Below, one piece after another: positions 38,009 through 45,802 of a stretch of 64,000 bases of DNA. Position numbers and translations under genes: made by a program. Each line of letters starts with the position of its first letter. The first letter of the stretch is position 1. Under the pieces are notes generated by a model that worked only from the letters and a program-made list of their open reading frames with translations, did not search any database and was not told the origin of the DNA. The stretch comes from Lysobacter enzymogenes (GTDB lineage Bacteria; Pseudomonadota; Gammaproteobacteria; Xanthomonadales; Xanthomonadaceae). Where the stretch lies: NCBI RefSeq assembly GCF_023617245.1, contig NZ_CP067396.1:2542001-2606000 (forward strand). Reading direction: 5' to 3'.

Positions 38009-39220
38009 TCATCCGACCAATTTGCTGGCGATCCGGAACCCCGCCAGCCACACCCCGATGCCGGTGCCGATGTTGGTCAGCATGAAGTTCAGCACCACGC
38101 GCGCGACCCGGTTGCGGTACCAGCCGCCGACGGTCTGCGCATCGTCGCGCAGGGCCATGAAGTCGCGGTAGGCCGGTTTGCGCCGGTGCACCTCGACCAG
38201 CGCGCTGACCGCGCCGGCCGGCACGCCGGGCCGGAACGGCTTCAGCGGCGCGACCAGCGCCGCGGTGAGGATGCTCAACGGATGGCCGCCGGCGAGCAGG
38301 CAGCCCAGCGCCGCCAGGCCGCCGGTGTACATGACCCACTGCAGCAGCAGGTCGGTGCCCATCGCCGCGCCGCCCTTCCAGTAGCCCCAGGCGATGCCGG
38401 CCAGGATCAGCGTGGTGATCGCGATCATCACCCACGGCACCTTGCTCTTGGTCTTGACCTGCTCCAGCTCGGTGCGCTGCGCGACCGGGTCGCCCTGGTC
38501 TTCGCGCAGATGCCGGGCCAGGCCCTGCAGATGGCCGGCGCCGACCACCGCCAGCACCTCGCGCGACTCGCCCGCGCTCTCGCGCAGGCGCGCGGCCATG
38601 TAGCGGTCGCGCTCGGCGATCACGGTCTCGTAGAGCTGCGGGCTTTCCTTGGCGAACTCGCCGAAGCTCGATTCGAGCATGTCGCCCTGCTTGAGCTTCT
38701 CGATTTCGTCCTCGCCGACCTCGTCGGCGGCGAACAGGCTGGTGACCAGGCCGACGCCGAGCTTGGTCCGGCCCCAGAAGCCCAGCCGCTGCGAGGCGCG
38801 GCGGAAGGTCAGGCCGACCTCGCGGTCGATCAGGTGCACCGGCAGGTCGCGTTCGCGCGCCTCGGTCACCGCGCGCTTGAGTTCGGCGCCGGGTTCGATG
38901 CCGAGCTGTTCGGCCAGCCGGCGCTGGTACGCGGCCAGCGCGAGGTTGGCGGCGAACAGCGCGGTCTTGCCCGAGCGGATCACCTGGATCAGGTCCAGCC
39001 GCGCCAGCGCGTCCGGATCCGACAGCGCCTGCAGGCGCTGCGGATCGAGCTCGACCGCGACCGCATCGAAGCGGCCGCTGCCGACCGCGTCGCGCACCGC
39101 CTCGACGCTGGCCTGCGATACGTGCGCGGTGCCCAGCAGGGTGTAGCGGACCCCGTCGCGTTCGACGATGGCGTGCGGTTGGCCTTGCAGGCCGTCGGAG
39201 ACGGGAAGCGGTTCGTTCAT
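38009..39220 (-). CDS. TraB/GumN-family membrane protein
   Basis: A 403-residue protein of the TraB family (TIGR00261-like). The N-terminal soluble domain has the family motifs LLGTAHVSQASVEAV (28-42), the AVELDPQRLQAL block and VVGAGHLQGL, which carry the conserved Gly-His-Glu residues. The C-terminal third has several hydrophobic segments (IAITTLILAGIAWGYW, YTGGLAALGCLLAGG and others), so it is membrane bound. Members were first linked to pheromone shutdown in enterococci, and distant relatives are metalloproteases. The role here is unknown. ATG 39220 is the natural start, and the gene stands alone. Confidence 0.85.
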   Translation of the reverse strand: MNEPLPVSDGLQGQPHAIVERDGVRYTLLGTAHVSQASVEAVRDAVGSGRFDAVAVELDPQRLQALSDPDALARLDLIQVIRSGKTALFAANLALAAYQRRLAEQLGIEPGAELKRAVTEARERDLPVHLIDREVGLTFRRASQRLGFWGRTKLGVGLVTSLFAADEVGEDEIEKLKQGDMLESSFGEFAKESPQLYETVIAERDRYMAARLRESAGESREVLAVVGAGHLQGLARHLREDQGDPVAQRTELEQVKTKSKVPWVMIAITTLILAGIAWGYWKGGAAMGTDLLLQWVMYTGGLAALGCLLAGGHPLSILTAALVAPLKPFRPGVPAGAVSALVEVHRRKPAYRDFMALRDDAQTVGGWYRNRVARVVLNFMLTNIGTGIGVWLAGFRIASKLVG

Positions 39221-39857
39221 GCGGATGTTGGCGGCTCGCGGCAGCTGTGCCGGAGCACAGAAAGGCCCGCAGCATAGAGGCTGGGCCCGGTGCCCGGCAA
39301 ACCCGCCGCGACGCTCGGGTGCGGGCCCGGCGCGGCACTATGGCGGTGTTGCTGGCGCTCGCCGTCGGGCCGGCCGGCGGCCGGGGTGCGGCGTTGGGCT
39401 GGGGCTTGCCGTGGGTGGCGGTCCGGCTGCGCGCAGGCGTCGAGCGGGCAGGGTTCGCGGACAGTGCCAGCACCTGTTTCAGCGCGGCGCGGCGGATTTC
39501 TCGCCCCAATGCTGCATCGTCGATCGCCCGCGCCAGCGATGCCTTGCGCTCGGACGCGTCGGCCGTTTCACCGATGAGGCGAACGGCCCGGCCGAAGCGG
39601 GAGGGGTGAGCTTCGGCCGGACCGGTTCGCGCTTGCCCGGAATCGATGGGTTCTTAAGGTCGGAACGGAAAGCGTCGGGCCTGAAGGCCCTCCCACATGG
39701 CTGGACCGGAAGGTCCTCCCACATAGCTGGACAGGAAGGCCCTCCCACGTGGCGGGGCCTGAAGGCCGTCCCCGGGGGGCTCAAGGCCGGCGCAGCTGTT
39801 GTGGGAGGGACTTCAGTCCCGACGCTTTCGGCTCAGGTCGCGACGATCCCGCAAGCC
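39221..39857. other. Long intergenic region with REP cluster
   Basis: 637 bp without a credible gene. The right part (39665-39830) is a cluster of GTGG-family REP pieces. The left part is GC-rich unique sequence in which I see nothing. Confidence 0.6.
39665..39830. repeat. Cluster of GTGG-family REP elements
   Basis: Three successive right-type REP pieces (ending ctcccac near 39695, 39723 and 39748; the second is truncated) are followed by one left-type REP from 39801 (gtgggagggacttcagtccc). The repeated ggctggac/agctggac junctions suggest tandem duplication of one half-element. Confidence 0.75.
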
Positions 39858-40784
39858 TCACGCCATCCCATACGGCAGGTTCTCGCTCGACACCACCTTG
39901 TCGCCGACCGCCTCGCCGCGCAGGAACCGCAGCGCCGCCCCGATCACCGCAGTGTCGTCGGCGATGCGGTTGTGCCCCAGCCCTTGCGTGGTCAGCAGCC
40001 GCGCGCCCGGCCAGTAGCGCGCGTAGCGCTCGCCCTCGGCCCACGGCACCTCGCGGTCGCCCAGGTCGTGCACGATCAGCGCCGGCCGGCCCATGCTCGG
40101 CGCGTTGCGGTGCGCCTGCTGCGAGTCGAAGCTGATGCCGATGCGCGCTTCGAAGTAGGCGAACATGCGCCGGCACAGGTCCTCGCCGACCCACAGGAAG
40201 CGGGCGAAGCGCTTGACCGCGGCGACCGGGTCGGCCGCCGGCGCGATCAGCACCGCGCGCTCGGCGCGCAGGCCGCGCGCCATCGCCAGCAGCGTCGCGG
40301 CGCCGCCGAGCGAATGCCCGATCACCGCCGCCGCCGGCCCGTAATGCGCGCCGACCGCCTGCAGGTGGCGGGTGAAGTCGGGCAGGGTGGCCAGCCGGCC
40401 CTCGCTGCGCCCGTGCGCGGGCTGGTCGAAGGCGACCACGGCATAGCCGGCCGCGCGCAGCGCCGGCAGCCAGCGCGCCACCCGGGTGCCGTGGCTGGAC
40501 CAGCCGTGGGCGAACAGTACGTACGGCTGGCGCTGCGGCTCGCCCCAGACGTAGCAGGCGATGGCCTGGCCGTCCACGCGCAACACGTCCTCGCGCGCGT
40601 CGAAGGTCGGCGCGGCCAGCGCGCGGCGACGGGTCGAGGCGAACGGGGTGCAGAACAGCTCGGCGGCGCGGCGCATGGTCGCCTCCGGTGCGAGCCAGCC
40701 GCCTACGGCGAAGCCCAGGCGCAGCCCGTATAACTGGGTAACATGACGAACGGTCGTGCTAATTTTGGTGATAGCGCTGGGCAT
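39858..40784 (-). CDS. Alpha/beta hydrolase
   Basis: A 308-residue alpha/beta-fold hydrolase. The oxyanion-side motif is FAHGWSSHGT (91-100), the nucleophile elbow is GHSLGG with Ser158, a probable acid lies in HDLGDREVP, and the catalytic His is in GLGHNRI. There is no clear signal peptide. It lies 68 nt downstream of a TetR-type regulator on the same strand, so it is likely its co-transcribed and regulated target. Substrate unknown; an esterase or lipase-like role on a small hydrophobic ester is plausible. Confidence 0.88.
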   Translation of the reverse strand: MPSAITKISTTVRHVTQLYGLRLGFAVGGWLAPEATMRRAAELFCTPFASTRRRALAAPTFDAREDVLRVDGQAIACYVWGEPQRQPYVLFAHGWSSHGTRVARWLPALRAAGYAVVAFDQPAHGRSEGRLATLPDFTRHLQAVGAHYGPAAAVIGHSLGGAATLLAMARGLRAERAVLIAPAADPVAAVKRFARFLWVGEDLCRRMFAYFEARIGISFDSQQAHRNAPSMGRPALIVHDLGDREVPWAEGERYARYWPGARLLTTQGLGHNRIADDTAVIGAALRFLRGEAVGDKVVSSENLPYGMA

Positions 40785-40852
40785 GGCGGGCCTCGTGGGA
40801 GAGGATCAGGCGGGAGGAAGGATCGGGCCAGGTAGGGCCGGCCCGGATAGGA

Positions 40853-41470
40853 TCAGGCGGGAACCGGCGCGGCGGCGTAGGAGCGGATCAGCCGCTCGTA
40901 GGCGCGCAAGCCGCGGACCAGGGCGGCGTCGAAGCCGAACAGGCCGGCGTCGTGGTGGACCACCAGCGCCAGGCCGTAGATCTCGAACGCGAGTTGGGCG
41001 GTGTCGGTGTCGGACTCGAGTTCGCCGGTGTCGATCGCCAGCTGCACGGCGCGCCCGAGTTCCTGGTGCCAGCGCTTCTGCTGGTCGACCACGCTGTCGC
41101 GCAGGGAGCCGGGACGGTCGTCGTATTCGTTGACCGCGGCCAGCAACACGCAGCCGCCGTCGGTGTGGCGCGACCAGTCGAACCAGGCTTCGACGATCCC
41201 GCGCAGCCGCTGCAGCCCGCGCGGGCACTTCAGCGCCGGCAGCAGCACATAGCCGATGAAGCGCTCGCTGGCCTTGTCCAGCACCGCCAACTGCAGGTCT
41301 TCGCGCGAGCCGAAATGGGCGAACACGCCGCTCTTGGACATGCCCACCGCGGCCGCCAGCGGGCCGATCGACAGGCCTTCCAGGCCGGCCGAGCAGGCGA
41401 TGCTGTAGGCCTGTTCGAGGATGGCTTCGCGGGTCGCGGCGCCTTTGTTGGTGGCGGTCAGGGAGGACAT
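40853..41470 (-). CDS. TetR-family regulator
   Basis: A 205-residue TetR/AcrR-type repressor. The N-terminal helix-turn-helix is at about 30-58 (LSIGPLAAAVGMSKSGVFAHF), followed by an all-helical ligand domain with WFDWSRHTDGGCVLLAAVNEYD, typical of a YcdC/AcrR-like C domain. ATG 41470 (MSSLTATNKG) is preferred; the longer upstream frame has low-complexity sequence and would run through the putative operator at 41492-41508. The ligand is unknown. It precedes the alpha/beta hydrolase gene and probably represses both. Confidence 0.9.
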   Translation of the reverse strand: MSSLTATNKGAATREAILEQAYSIACSAGLEGLSIGPLAAAVGMSKSGVFAHFGSREDLQLAVLDKASERFIGYVLLPALKCPRGLQRLRGIVEAWFDWSRHTDGGCVLLAAVNEYDDRPGSLRDSVVDQQKRWHQELGRAVQLAIDTGELESDTDTAQLAFEIYGLALVVHHDAGLFGFDAALVRGLRAYERLIRSYAAAPVPA

Positions 41471-41491
41471 AGCGCGCAAATTAGCACGTCC

Positions 41492-41508
41492 GTTCGTTTT
41501 ATTCGAAC
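41492..41508. promoter_or_regulatory. Putative TetR operator
   Basis: A perfect inverted repeat GTTCG-ttttatt-CGAAC lies 22-38 bp upstream of the tetR ATG. It is AT-rich for this genome and overlaps where a promoter would be (TAATTT nearer the start may be the -10). Such placement is typical of autoregulation. Confidence 0.5.
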
Positions 41509-41705
41509 CGTTCGTCGGCCGGTCCGGGGCGCCGCTTCCTCCGGCCTGGGCCGGGGCGTCCGCCGGCGCCGCAATCGCGGCGTCCGGCACTGTCACCGTT
41601 GTGACCTAAAAACGCCGACGGCGGGGTTTCAAATTGTGTTTTCCCGGCGCAATGGGGACTTTGGCCTGACTTGCCCGGTGTTGCCTTTGCGGGGCCTGAA
41701 ACAAA

Positions 41706-41768
41706 AGCGTCGGGCCTGAAGGCCCTCCCACAAGGCGATGGTGGGAGGGCCTTCAGGCCCGACGCTTC
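41706..41768. repeat. GTGG-family REP pair in tail-to-tail order
   Basis: Here the right-type REP (gcgtcgggcctgaaggccct) comes first and the left-type (gtgggagggccttcaggccc) second. The inverted pair is turned inside out relative to the other copies, with a 10-bp spacer. Confidence 0.8.
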
Positions 41769-41829
41769 CGGTCAGGAAACTTCCAGGTCAGAAAACTTTT
41801 AAGTCAGAAACAGCGGAACCCGCCGGCGC

Positions 41830-42402
41830 TCACTTCAGCCCGGGCACGCCCGGGTCCGGTTCGCCGACATCGCCGTCGCCCAGCGGCAACACCATCTGCA
41901 CGGTGTCCAGCCAGCGCCCGTGCTTGCGCCCCAGCCCCGGGAACACGCCGGCGAGCCTGAAGCCGAGCCGTTCGTGCAGGGCCACCGACGCGGCGTTGCT
42001 GCCGTCGCCGATCACCGCGACCATCTGCCGGAAGCCCAGCGCGGTGCAGTCGGCGATCAGCCGCCGCATCAACGCGCCGCCGATGCCGCGGCCATGGCTG
42101 GCCGGCTCGACATACACCGAGTTCTCCACCGTCCAGCGGTAGCCGATGCGGGTGCGGTAGGCGCTGGCGTAGGCGTAGCCGGCGAAGCGGGCCGCGCCGT
42201 CCTCGATGCGTTCGGCGACCAGATAGGGATAGCCGGCCTCGACGATCGCGCGCCAGCGCCGGCGCATCTCGGACCGGTCGGGCACGTCGTACTCGTACGT
42301 CGCCACGCCTTCGCGCACTTCCAGCGCATACAACGCGGCGATCGCATCCAGGTCGGACTCGACCGCCGCGCGCAGGCGCAGCGGCGGCGCGGCGGCGGCC
42401 AT
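41830..42402 (-). CDS. GNAT-family N-acetyltransferase
   Basis: A 190-residue acetyltransferase of the GNAT fold, closest to the phosphinothricin/methionine-sulfoximine (Pat/MddA) group. It has LRAAVESDLDAIAALY at the start, TVENSVYVEPASHGRGIGGALM (the V/HGRGIGG acetyl-CoA loop) and NAASVALHERLGF. ATG 42402 overlaps the aguB stop by one base (TGATG), so it is translated with the putrescine gene. Substrate unproven: an amino acid analogue by family, or a polyamine-related compound by context. The last residues are Pro/Gly/Asp-rich. Confidence 0.88.
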   Translation of the reverse strand: MAAAAPPLRLRAAVESDLDAIAALYALEVREGVATYEYDVPDRSEMRRRWRAIVEAGYPYLVAERIEDGAARFAGYAYASAYRTRIGYRWTVENSVYVEPASHGRGIGGALMRRLIADCTALGFRQMVAVIGDGSNAASVALHERLGFRLAGVFPGLGRKHGRWLDTVQMVLPLGDGDVGEPDPGVPGLK

Positions 42403-43307
42403 CAGTCGCGGTAACGCTTGAGCAGGTCGGCGTAGGCGTCGATGCGGCGGTCGCGCAGGAACGGCCAGATCCGCCGCACGTGCTCGCTGCGCTGCAGGTC
42501 GACTTCGGCCATGAGGATCTCCGGCTCCATCGTCTTGGCCTCGGCCAGGTACTCGCCCTGCGGGCCGAGCACGTGGCTGGAGCCCCAGAACTGGATGCCC
42601 GACGCGCCCGCGGTATTTTCCGACGCCAGGGGCGAGGGTTCGAAGCCGACGCGGTTGACGCTCAGCACCGGCAGCCCGTTGGCGACCGCGTGGCCGCGGT
42701 GGCTGAGGATCCAGGCATTGCGCTGGCGGTCCTTCTCGTCCTGGGCGTCGCTCGGGTCCCAGCCGATCGCGGTCGGGTACAGCAGCAGTTCGGCGCCGGC
42801 CAGCGCCATCAGCCGCGCGCCTTCGGGATACCACTGGTCCCAGCACACCAGCACGCCGAGGCGGCCGACCGAGGTCTGGATCGGCTCGAAGCCGATGTCG
42901 CCCGGAGTGAAGTAGAACTTCTCGTAGAAGCCCGGATCGTCGGGGATGTGCATCTTGCGGTACTTGCCGGCGATGGCGCCGTCGGTCTCGTAGACCACCG
43001 CGGTGTTGTGGTACAGGCCAGGCGCGCGGCGCTCGAACAGCGAGCTGACCAGGACGATGCCGTGCTGTTTGGCCAGCGCGCCCAGGCGCTCGGTGCTGGG
43101 GCCGGGGATCGGTTCGGCCAGATCGAACTCCTGCACCGATTCGTGCTGGCAGAAATACGGGCCGTTGTGCAGTTCCTGCAGCAGCACCAGCTTGGCGCCC
43201 TGCTTGGCGGCTTCGCCGACGCGCTGCTCGATGTTGGCGAGGTTGGCCTCGCGCGAGCCGTGGTCGCGGTCCTGGATCAGGGCGACGGGGAGGGTGTTCT
43301 TCTTCAT
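42402..43307 (-). CDS. aguB: N-carbamoylputrescine amidase
   Basis: A 301-residue nitrilase-superfamily enzyme that hydrolyses N-carbamoylputrescine to putrescine, CO2 and ammonia. The Glu-Lys-Cys triad is visible: Glu45 in LLQELHNG, Lys118 in GKYRKMHIP, Cys155 in VLVCWDQWYPE. The long, near-identical match to plant and bacterial AguB motifs (CQHES, FYEKFYFTPGD, DQWYPEGARL) makes the assignment firm. Together with aguA it completes the route arginine, agmatine, carbamoylputrescine, putrescine. It is coupled to a downstream GNAT gene and separated from aguA by 537 bp of repeats. Confidence 0.96.
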   Translation of the reverse strand: MKKNTLPVALIQDRDHGSREANLANIEQRVGEAAKQGAKLVLLQELHNGPYFCQHESVQEFDLAEPIPGPSTERLGALAKQHGIVLVSSLFERRAPGLYHNTAVVYETDGAIAGKYRKMHIPDDPGFYEKFYFTPGDIGFEPIQTSVGRLGVLVCWDQWYPEGARLMALAGAELLLYPTAIGWDPSDAQDEKDRQRNAWILSHRGHAVANGLPVLSVNRVGFEPSPLASENTAGASGIQFWGSSHVLGPQGEYLAEAKTMEPEILMAEVDLQRSEHVRRIWPFLRDRRIDAYADLLKRYRD

Positions 43308-43431
43308 CGGGAGCGCGGTCCGGCGGTGGGGCGGAGGCCCATTGTAGGAAATACGCGATGACGCGGAGCGTCGCGGCGGTAGGGGCGCGGGGCTGGGTTG
43401 GGATCGCGGCTGGAACTGAGCTGGAGTCGGT

Positions 43432-43515
43432 GCCGAAGCCGGAGCCGAAAGCCGGAGCCGAAGCCGGGGCCGGGGCCGGGGCCGAAGCCGGGGCCGGAGC
43501 TGAGTCCGAAACCGG
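43432..43515. repeat. GCCGGA/GCCGGG/GCCGAA microsatellite
   Basis: About 14 hexamer-like units of the form gccg(g/a)(a/g) in irregular tandem. It is non-coding and probably prone to slippage. Confidence 0.8.
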
Positions 43516-43565
43516 TGCTGGAACTGGGTGCGGCGAGCGCGTTACCAGTTCGATCGCTCCCCCAA

Positions 43566-43674
43566 CCGTCATTCCGGCGAAAGCCGGAACCCATTTTGAT
43601 TTTTGCTTTTCCCGCCGGCAGGGCAAAGGCGACAGCAAAATCAAAATGGGGTCGGGCATTCGCCGGAATGACGG
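43566..43674. repeat. Inverted-repeat element with TTCCGGC-type arms (109 bp)
   Basis: The left arm ccgtcattccggcgaaagcc is mirrored by the right arm cgccggaatgacgg. Inner blocks ccattttgatttttgc and gcaaaatcaaaatgg also pair. The left end holds its own palindrome, TTCCGGC-gaaa-GCCGGAA. It resembles the ATTCCC-type small repeats found in many proteobacteria. Confidence 0.8.
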
Positions 43675-43844
43675 AGGTTCAGGAGGCGGCGAACCTGGGC
43701 GGCACGGGAACTCAGCGGCGCAGCATTCAGGGGCGCAACGACTCAGGATCGCTGTGATTCGGAGCCGCGACGAATTAGCCCGCGCGAACGCAACAGCGAA
43801 CACGCCGCGGAGCGCAAGCCGCGCTCCGCGGTATGCGGCGAGGC

Positions 43845-44894
43845 TTACGCCACCACGCCCCGGGGCAATTGCATGGTCACGCAATGCAGGCTGCCGTTCT
43901 GCCAGATCAGCGGCCGGCACGGCACCGCGACGATCTCGCGGTCCGGGAACGCCTGCGCCAGCACCGCCTGCGCGGCGTCGTCGGCGGCATCGCCGTAAGC
44001 CGGCATCAGCACCGCGCCGTCGACGATCAGGAAGTTGGCGTAGCTGGCCGCCAGCCGGCGGTCTTCGTCGATGATCGGCTTCGCCCACGGCAACTCGAAC
44101 AAGCGGTATGGCTGGCCGTCGCGGGTGCGCAGCGCGGCCAGTTCGGCGCCCATCGCCTGCAGTTCGGCGTAGTGCGAATCGGACGGATCGTCGCAACCCT
44201 GGTAGACGATGGCGTCGACCGCGGCGAAGCGGGCCAGGGTGTCGATGTGGGCGTCGGTGTCGTCGCCTTCGAGGTAGCCGTGGTCGAGCCACAGCACGCG
44301 CTCCTGGCGCAGCCACGCCGACAGCTTGGCGGTGATCTCGTCGCGGCTCAGGGTCGGGTGGCGTTCGTGCAGGCAGCGCCAGGTGGTCAGCAGGGTGCCG
44401 GCGCCGTCGGTTTCGATGCCGCCGCCTTCCAGGGCGAAATCGATGCTCTCGCGCTCGCTGTCCGCGAACACGCCCTGCTCATGCAGGCGCTCGACCAGCA
44501 GGTCGTCCTGGCTGGCGTCGAACTTGCCGCCCCAGCCGGTGAAGCGGAAGTCGAGCAGGCGAAACCCATCGCGCTCACCGCCGTCCTCGCGCTTGAGCGT
44601 GATCGGGCCGGAATCGCGCAGCCAGGTGTCGTCGTAGGGCGCGTCGATGAAGCGCACCCGGCTCATGTCGATCCGGGCCGAGGACAGGCGCGCGCGGGCG
44701 TAGGCCTGGACGTCGTCGTCGGCCACGCAGATCAGCGCCGGCTGGAAGCGGGTAATGGCCGCGACCAGGGCGATGTAGGTCTCCTCGACCTCGCCCAGGC
44801 GGTCGGCCCAGTCGGTGTCGGCGTTCGGCCACGCGATCAGGACCGCGGACTGGGGTTCCCACTCCGCGGGGAAGCGCAATGCGTTGTTGGTCAT
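43845..44894 (-). CDS. aguA: Agmatine deiminase
   Basis: A 349-residue guanidino-group-modifying enzyme that converts agmatine to N-carbamoylputrescine and ammonia. Motifs: WPNADTDW near the start, DTWLRDSGP, FTGWGGKF, EGGGIETDG, and the catalytic Cys338 in LHCVTMQ near the C terminus. Length is normal for AguA. ATG 44894 starts 4 nt after the stop of a small secreted protein gene, so those two form an operon. aguB lies downstream on the same strand beyond a repeat-rich gap. Confidence 0.96.
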   Translation of the reverse strand: MTNNALRFPAEWEPQSAVLIAWPNADTDWADRLGEVEETYIALVAAITRFQPALICVADDDVQAYARARLSSARIDMSRVRFIDAPYDDTWLRDSGPITLKREDGGERDGFRLLDFRFTGWGGKFDASQDDLLVERLHEQGVFADSERESIDFALEGGGIETDGAGTLLTTWRCLHERHPTLSRDEITAKLSAWLRQERVLWLDHGYLEGDDTDAHIDTLARFAAVDAIVYQGCDDPSDSHYAELQAMGAELAALRTRDGQPYRLFELPWAKPIIDEDRRLAASYANFLIVDGAVLMPAYGDAADDAAQAVLAQAFPDREIVAVPCRPLIWQNGSLHCVTMQLPRGVVA

Positions 44895-44898
44895 AACC

Positions 44899-45228
44899 TC
44901 AAAGGATAGGCGGTTTCGGCCCGATTTCGCCGGTGCCGGCCTTGTTCGCCACCACGTCGATCACCCGGCTCTTCTCGAAGTACACGGTGAAGGCCGGATA
45001 CACCCAGCGGTTGATCTGCGGCCACGCCTTCTTCTGGCCGCCGCGCGAATCCAGGCGCTGGGCCGGCTCGCCGTAGCGCGCCTTGACCTGGTCCATGCTC
45101 TGGCCGCGCACCGGCAGGGCCGCCTTGCCTTCTTCCTGCACGCGCTGGATCAGCAGGGTATCGGCGGACGCGGTACCGGACAGGGCCAGCAGGGCGAGCA
45201 GGGGTGCAACGGCAACGCGCAGCTTCAT
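44899..45228 (-). CDS. Small secreted protein of unknown function
   Basis: A 109-residue protein with a clear signal peptide (MKLRVAVAPLLALLALSGTASA). The mature part contains RGQSMDQVKARYGEP, a pattern like those in SmpA/OmlA-type small envelope proteins (a G-x-S-x-x-x-V-x-x-x-x-G-x-P motif), then WVYPAFTVYFEKSRVIDVV, a beta-strand pair. No Cys is near the cleavage site, so it is probably periplasmic rather than lipidated. It leads the operon with aguA. No link to polyamines can be inferred beyond position. Confidence 0.78.
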   Translation of the reverse strand: MKLRVAVAPLLALLALSGTASADTLLIQRVQEEGKAALPVRGQSMDQVKARYGEPAQRLDSRGGQKKAWPQINRWVYPAFTVYFEKSRVIDVVANKAGTGEIGPKPPIL

Positions 45229-45365
45229 GGCGAATTCACCTGGGCAAAGGACGCGGGATTCTAGGCACAAGGTGACGTTCAGCGGCAGGGTGCGGGCGTC
45301 ACGGTTTGGCGAAACAAGGCCGGCCCGGACGGTGAAGCGGGGCCGGTGGAGGGGATGAGAACGAA

Positions 45366-45389
45366 GAAAGCCGCCTTGCGGCGGCTTTC
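45366..45389 (-). terminator. Hairpin after rpmJ
   Basis: A 10-bp stem gaaagccgcc / ggcggctttc with loop ttgc lies about 45 bp past the rpmJ stop. The U-run on the minus strand is weak (uucguu). Confidence 0.6.
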
Positions 45390-45431
45390 GACTTGAACCT
45401 CAAGCGGCGGGCCGTGGCCCGCGGCTGCGGA

Positions 45432-45557
45432 TCAGCGCTGACGCGCCTTGAAACGCGGGTTCGACTTGCAGATCACGAAGACCTTGCCGCGGCGGCGAAC
45501 GACTTTGCAGTCGCGGTGGCGGGCCTTCGCCGACTTCAGAGAGGACAGGACCTTCAT
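45432..45557 (-). CDS. rpmJ: Ribosomal protein bL36, zinc-independent form
   Basis: A 41-residue ribosomal protein of the large subunit: MKVLSSLKSAKARHRDCKVV, then RRRGKVFVICKSNPRFKARQ and R. Only two Cys remain (17 and 30); the CxxC pair and His of the zinc-binding form are absent, so this is the type-B (YkgO-like) version. It is too short for most gene callers. A good sigma-70 promoter lies upstream at 45612-45641. It stands alone, divergent from cmk. Confidence 0.95.
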   Translation of the reverse strand: MKVLSSLKSAKARHRDCKVVRRRGKVFVICKSNPRFKARQR

Positions 45558-45611
45558 GACAGATCTCGGCTGGTTGAGTGGATGGGATGGGTGTGAAAAA
45601 GCTAGCCCGCG

Positions 45612-45641
45612 ATTCTAGCGGACAAAATGCCGTCCGATCAA
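45612..45641 (-). promoter_or_regulatory. Promoter of rpmJ with an embedded inverted repeat
   Basis: On the minus strand TTGATC (-35, 4/6), an 18-bp spacer and TAGAAT (-10, 5/6) are seen about 55 bp upstream of the ATG. The spacer holds the perfect inverted repeat CGGAC-N8-GTCCG (45619-45636), a possible operator. Confidence 0.6.
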
Positions 45642-45802
45642 GTGGTTGCATGCCCGGGCGCGAAATCCGGCCGCGCCGGGGGCGCGGCGTGCCGGTTCCG
45701 CCGCCGGTTTGGCGCCGATCCGTCGCCGGCCGGCGTCCGCCGCGGGGTCGGCGAGGGCGGCCACGGGACCGCTGCGCGCGCCGCGGCCGCATAATGCGGC
45801 GC

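Larger units (their letters stand above)
43308..43844. other. Repeat-filled gap between aguA and aguB
   Basis: 537 bp with no gene, containing a GCC-rich microsatellite and a 109-bp inverted-repeat element. Both lie between two genes of one pathway on the same strand. Confidence 0.65.

Noticed and set aside
39247..39609. Possible small gene in the 637-bp gap
   Set aside because: The frame has no recognisable motif or ribosome-binding site and runs into the REP cluster; composition fits random high-GC sequence.
43358..43757. Gly/Ala/Glu repeat proteins encoded across the microsatellite
   Set aside because: All frames through a GCC-type repeat stay open; the predicted peptides are pure repeat followed by the inverted element.
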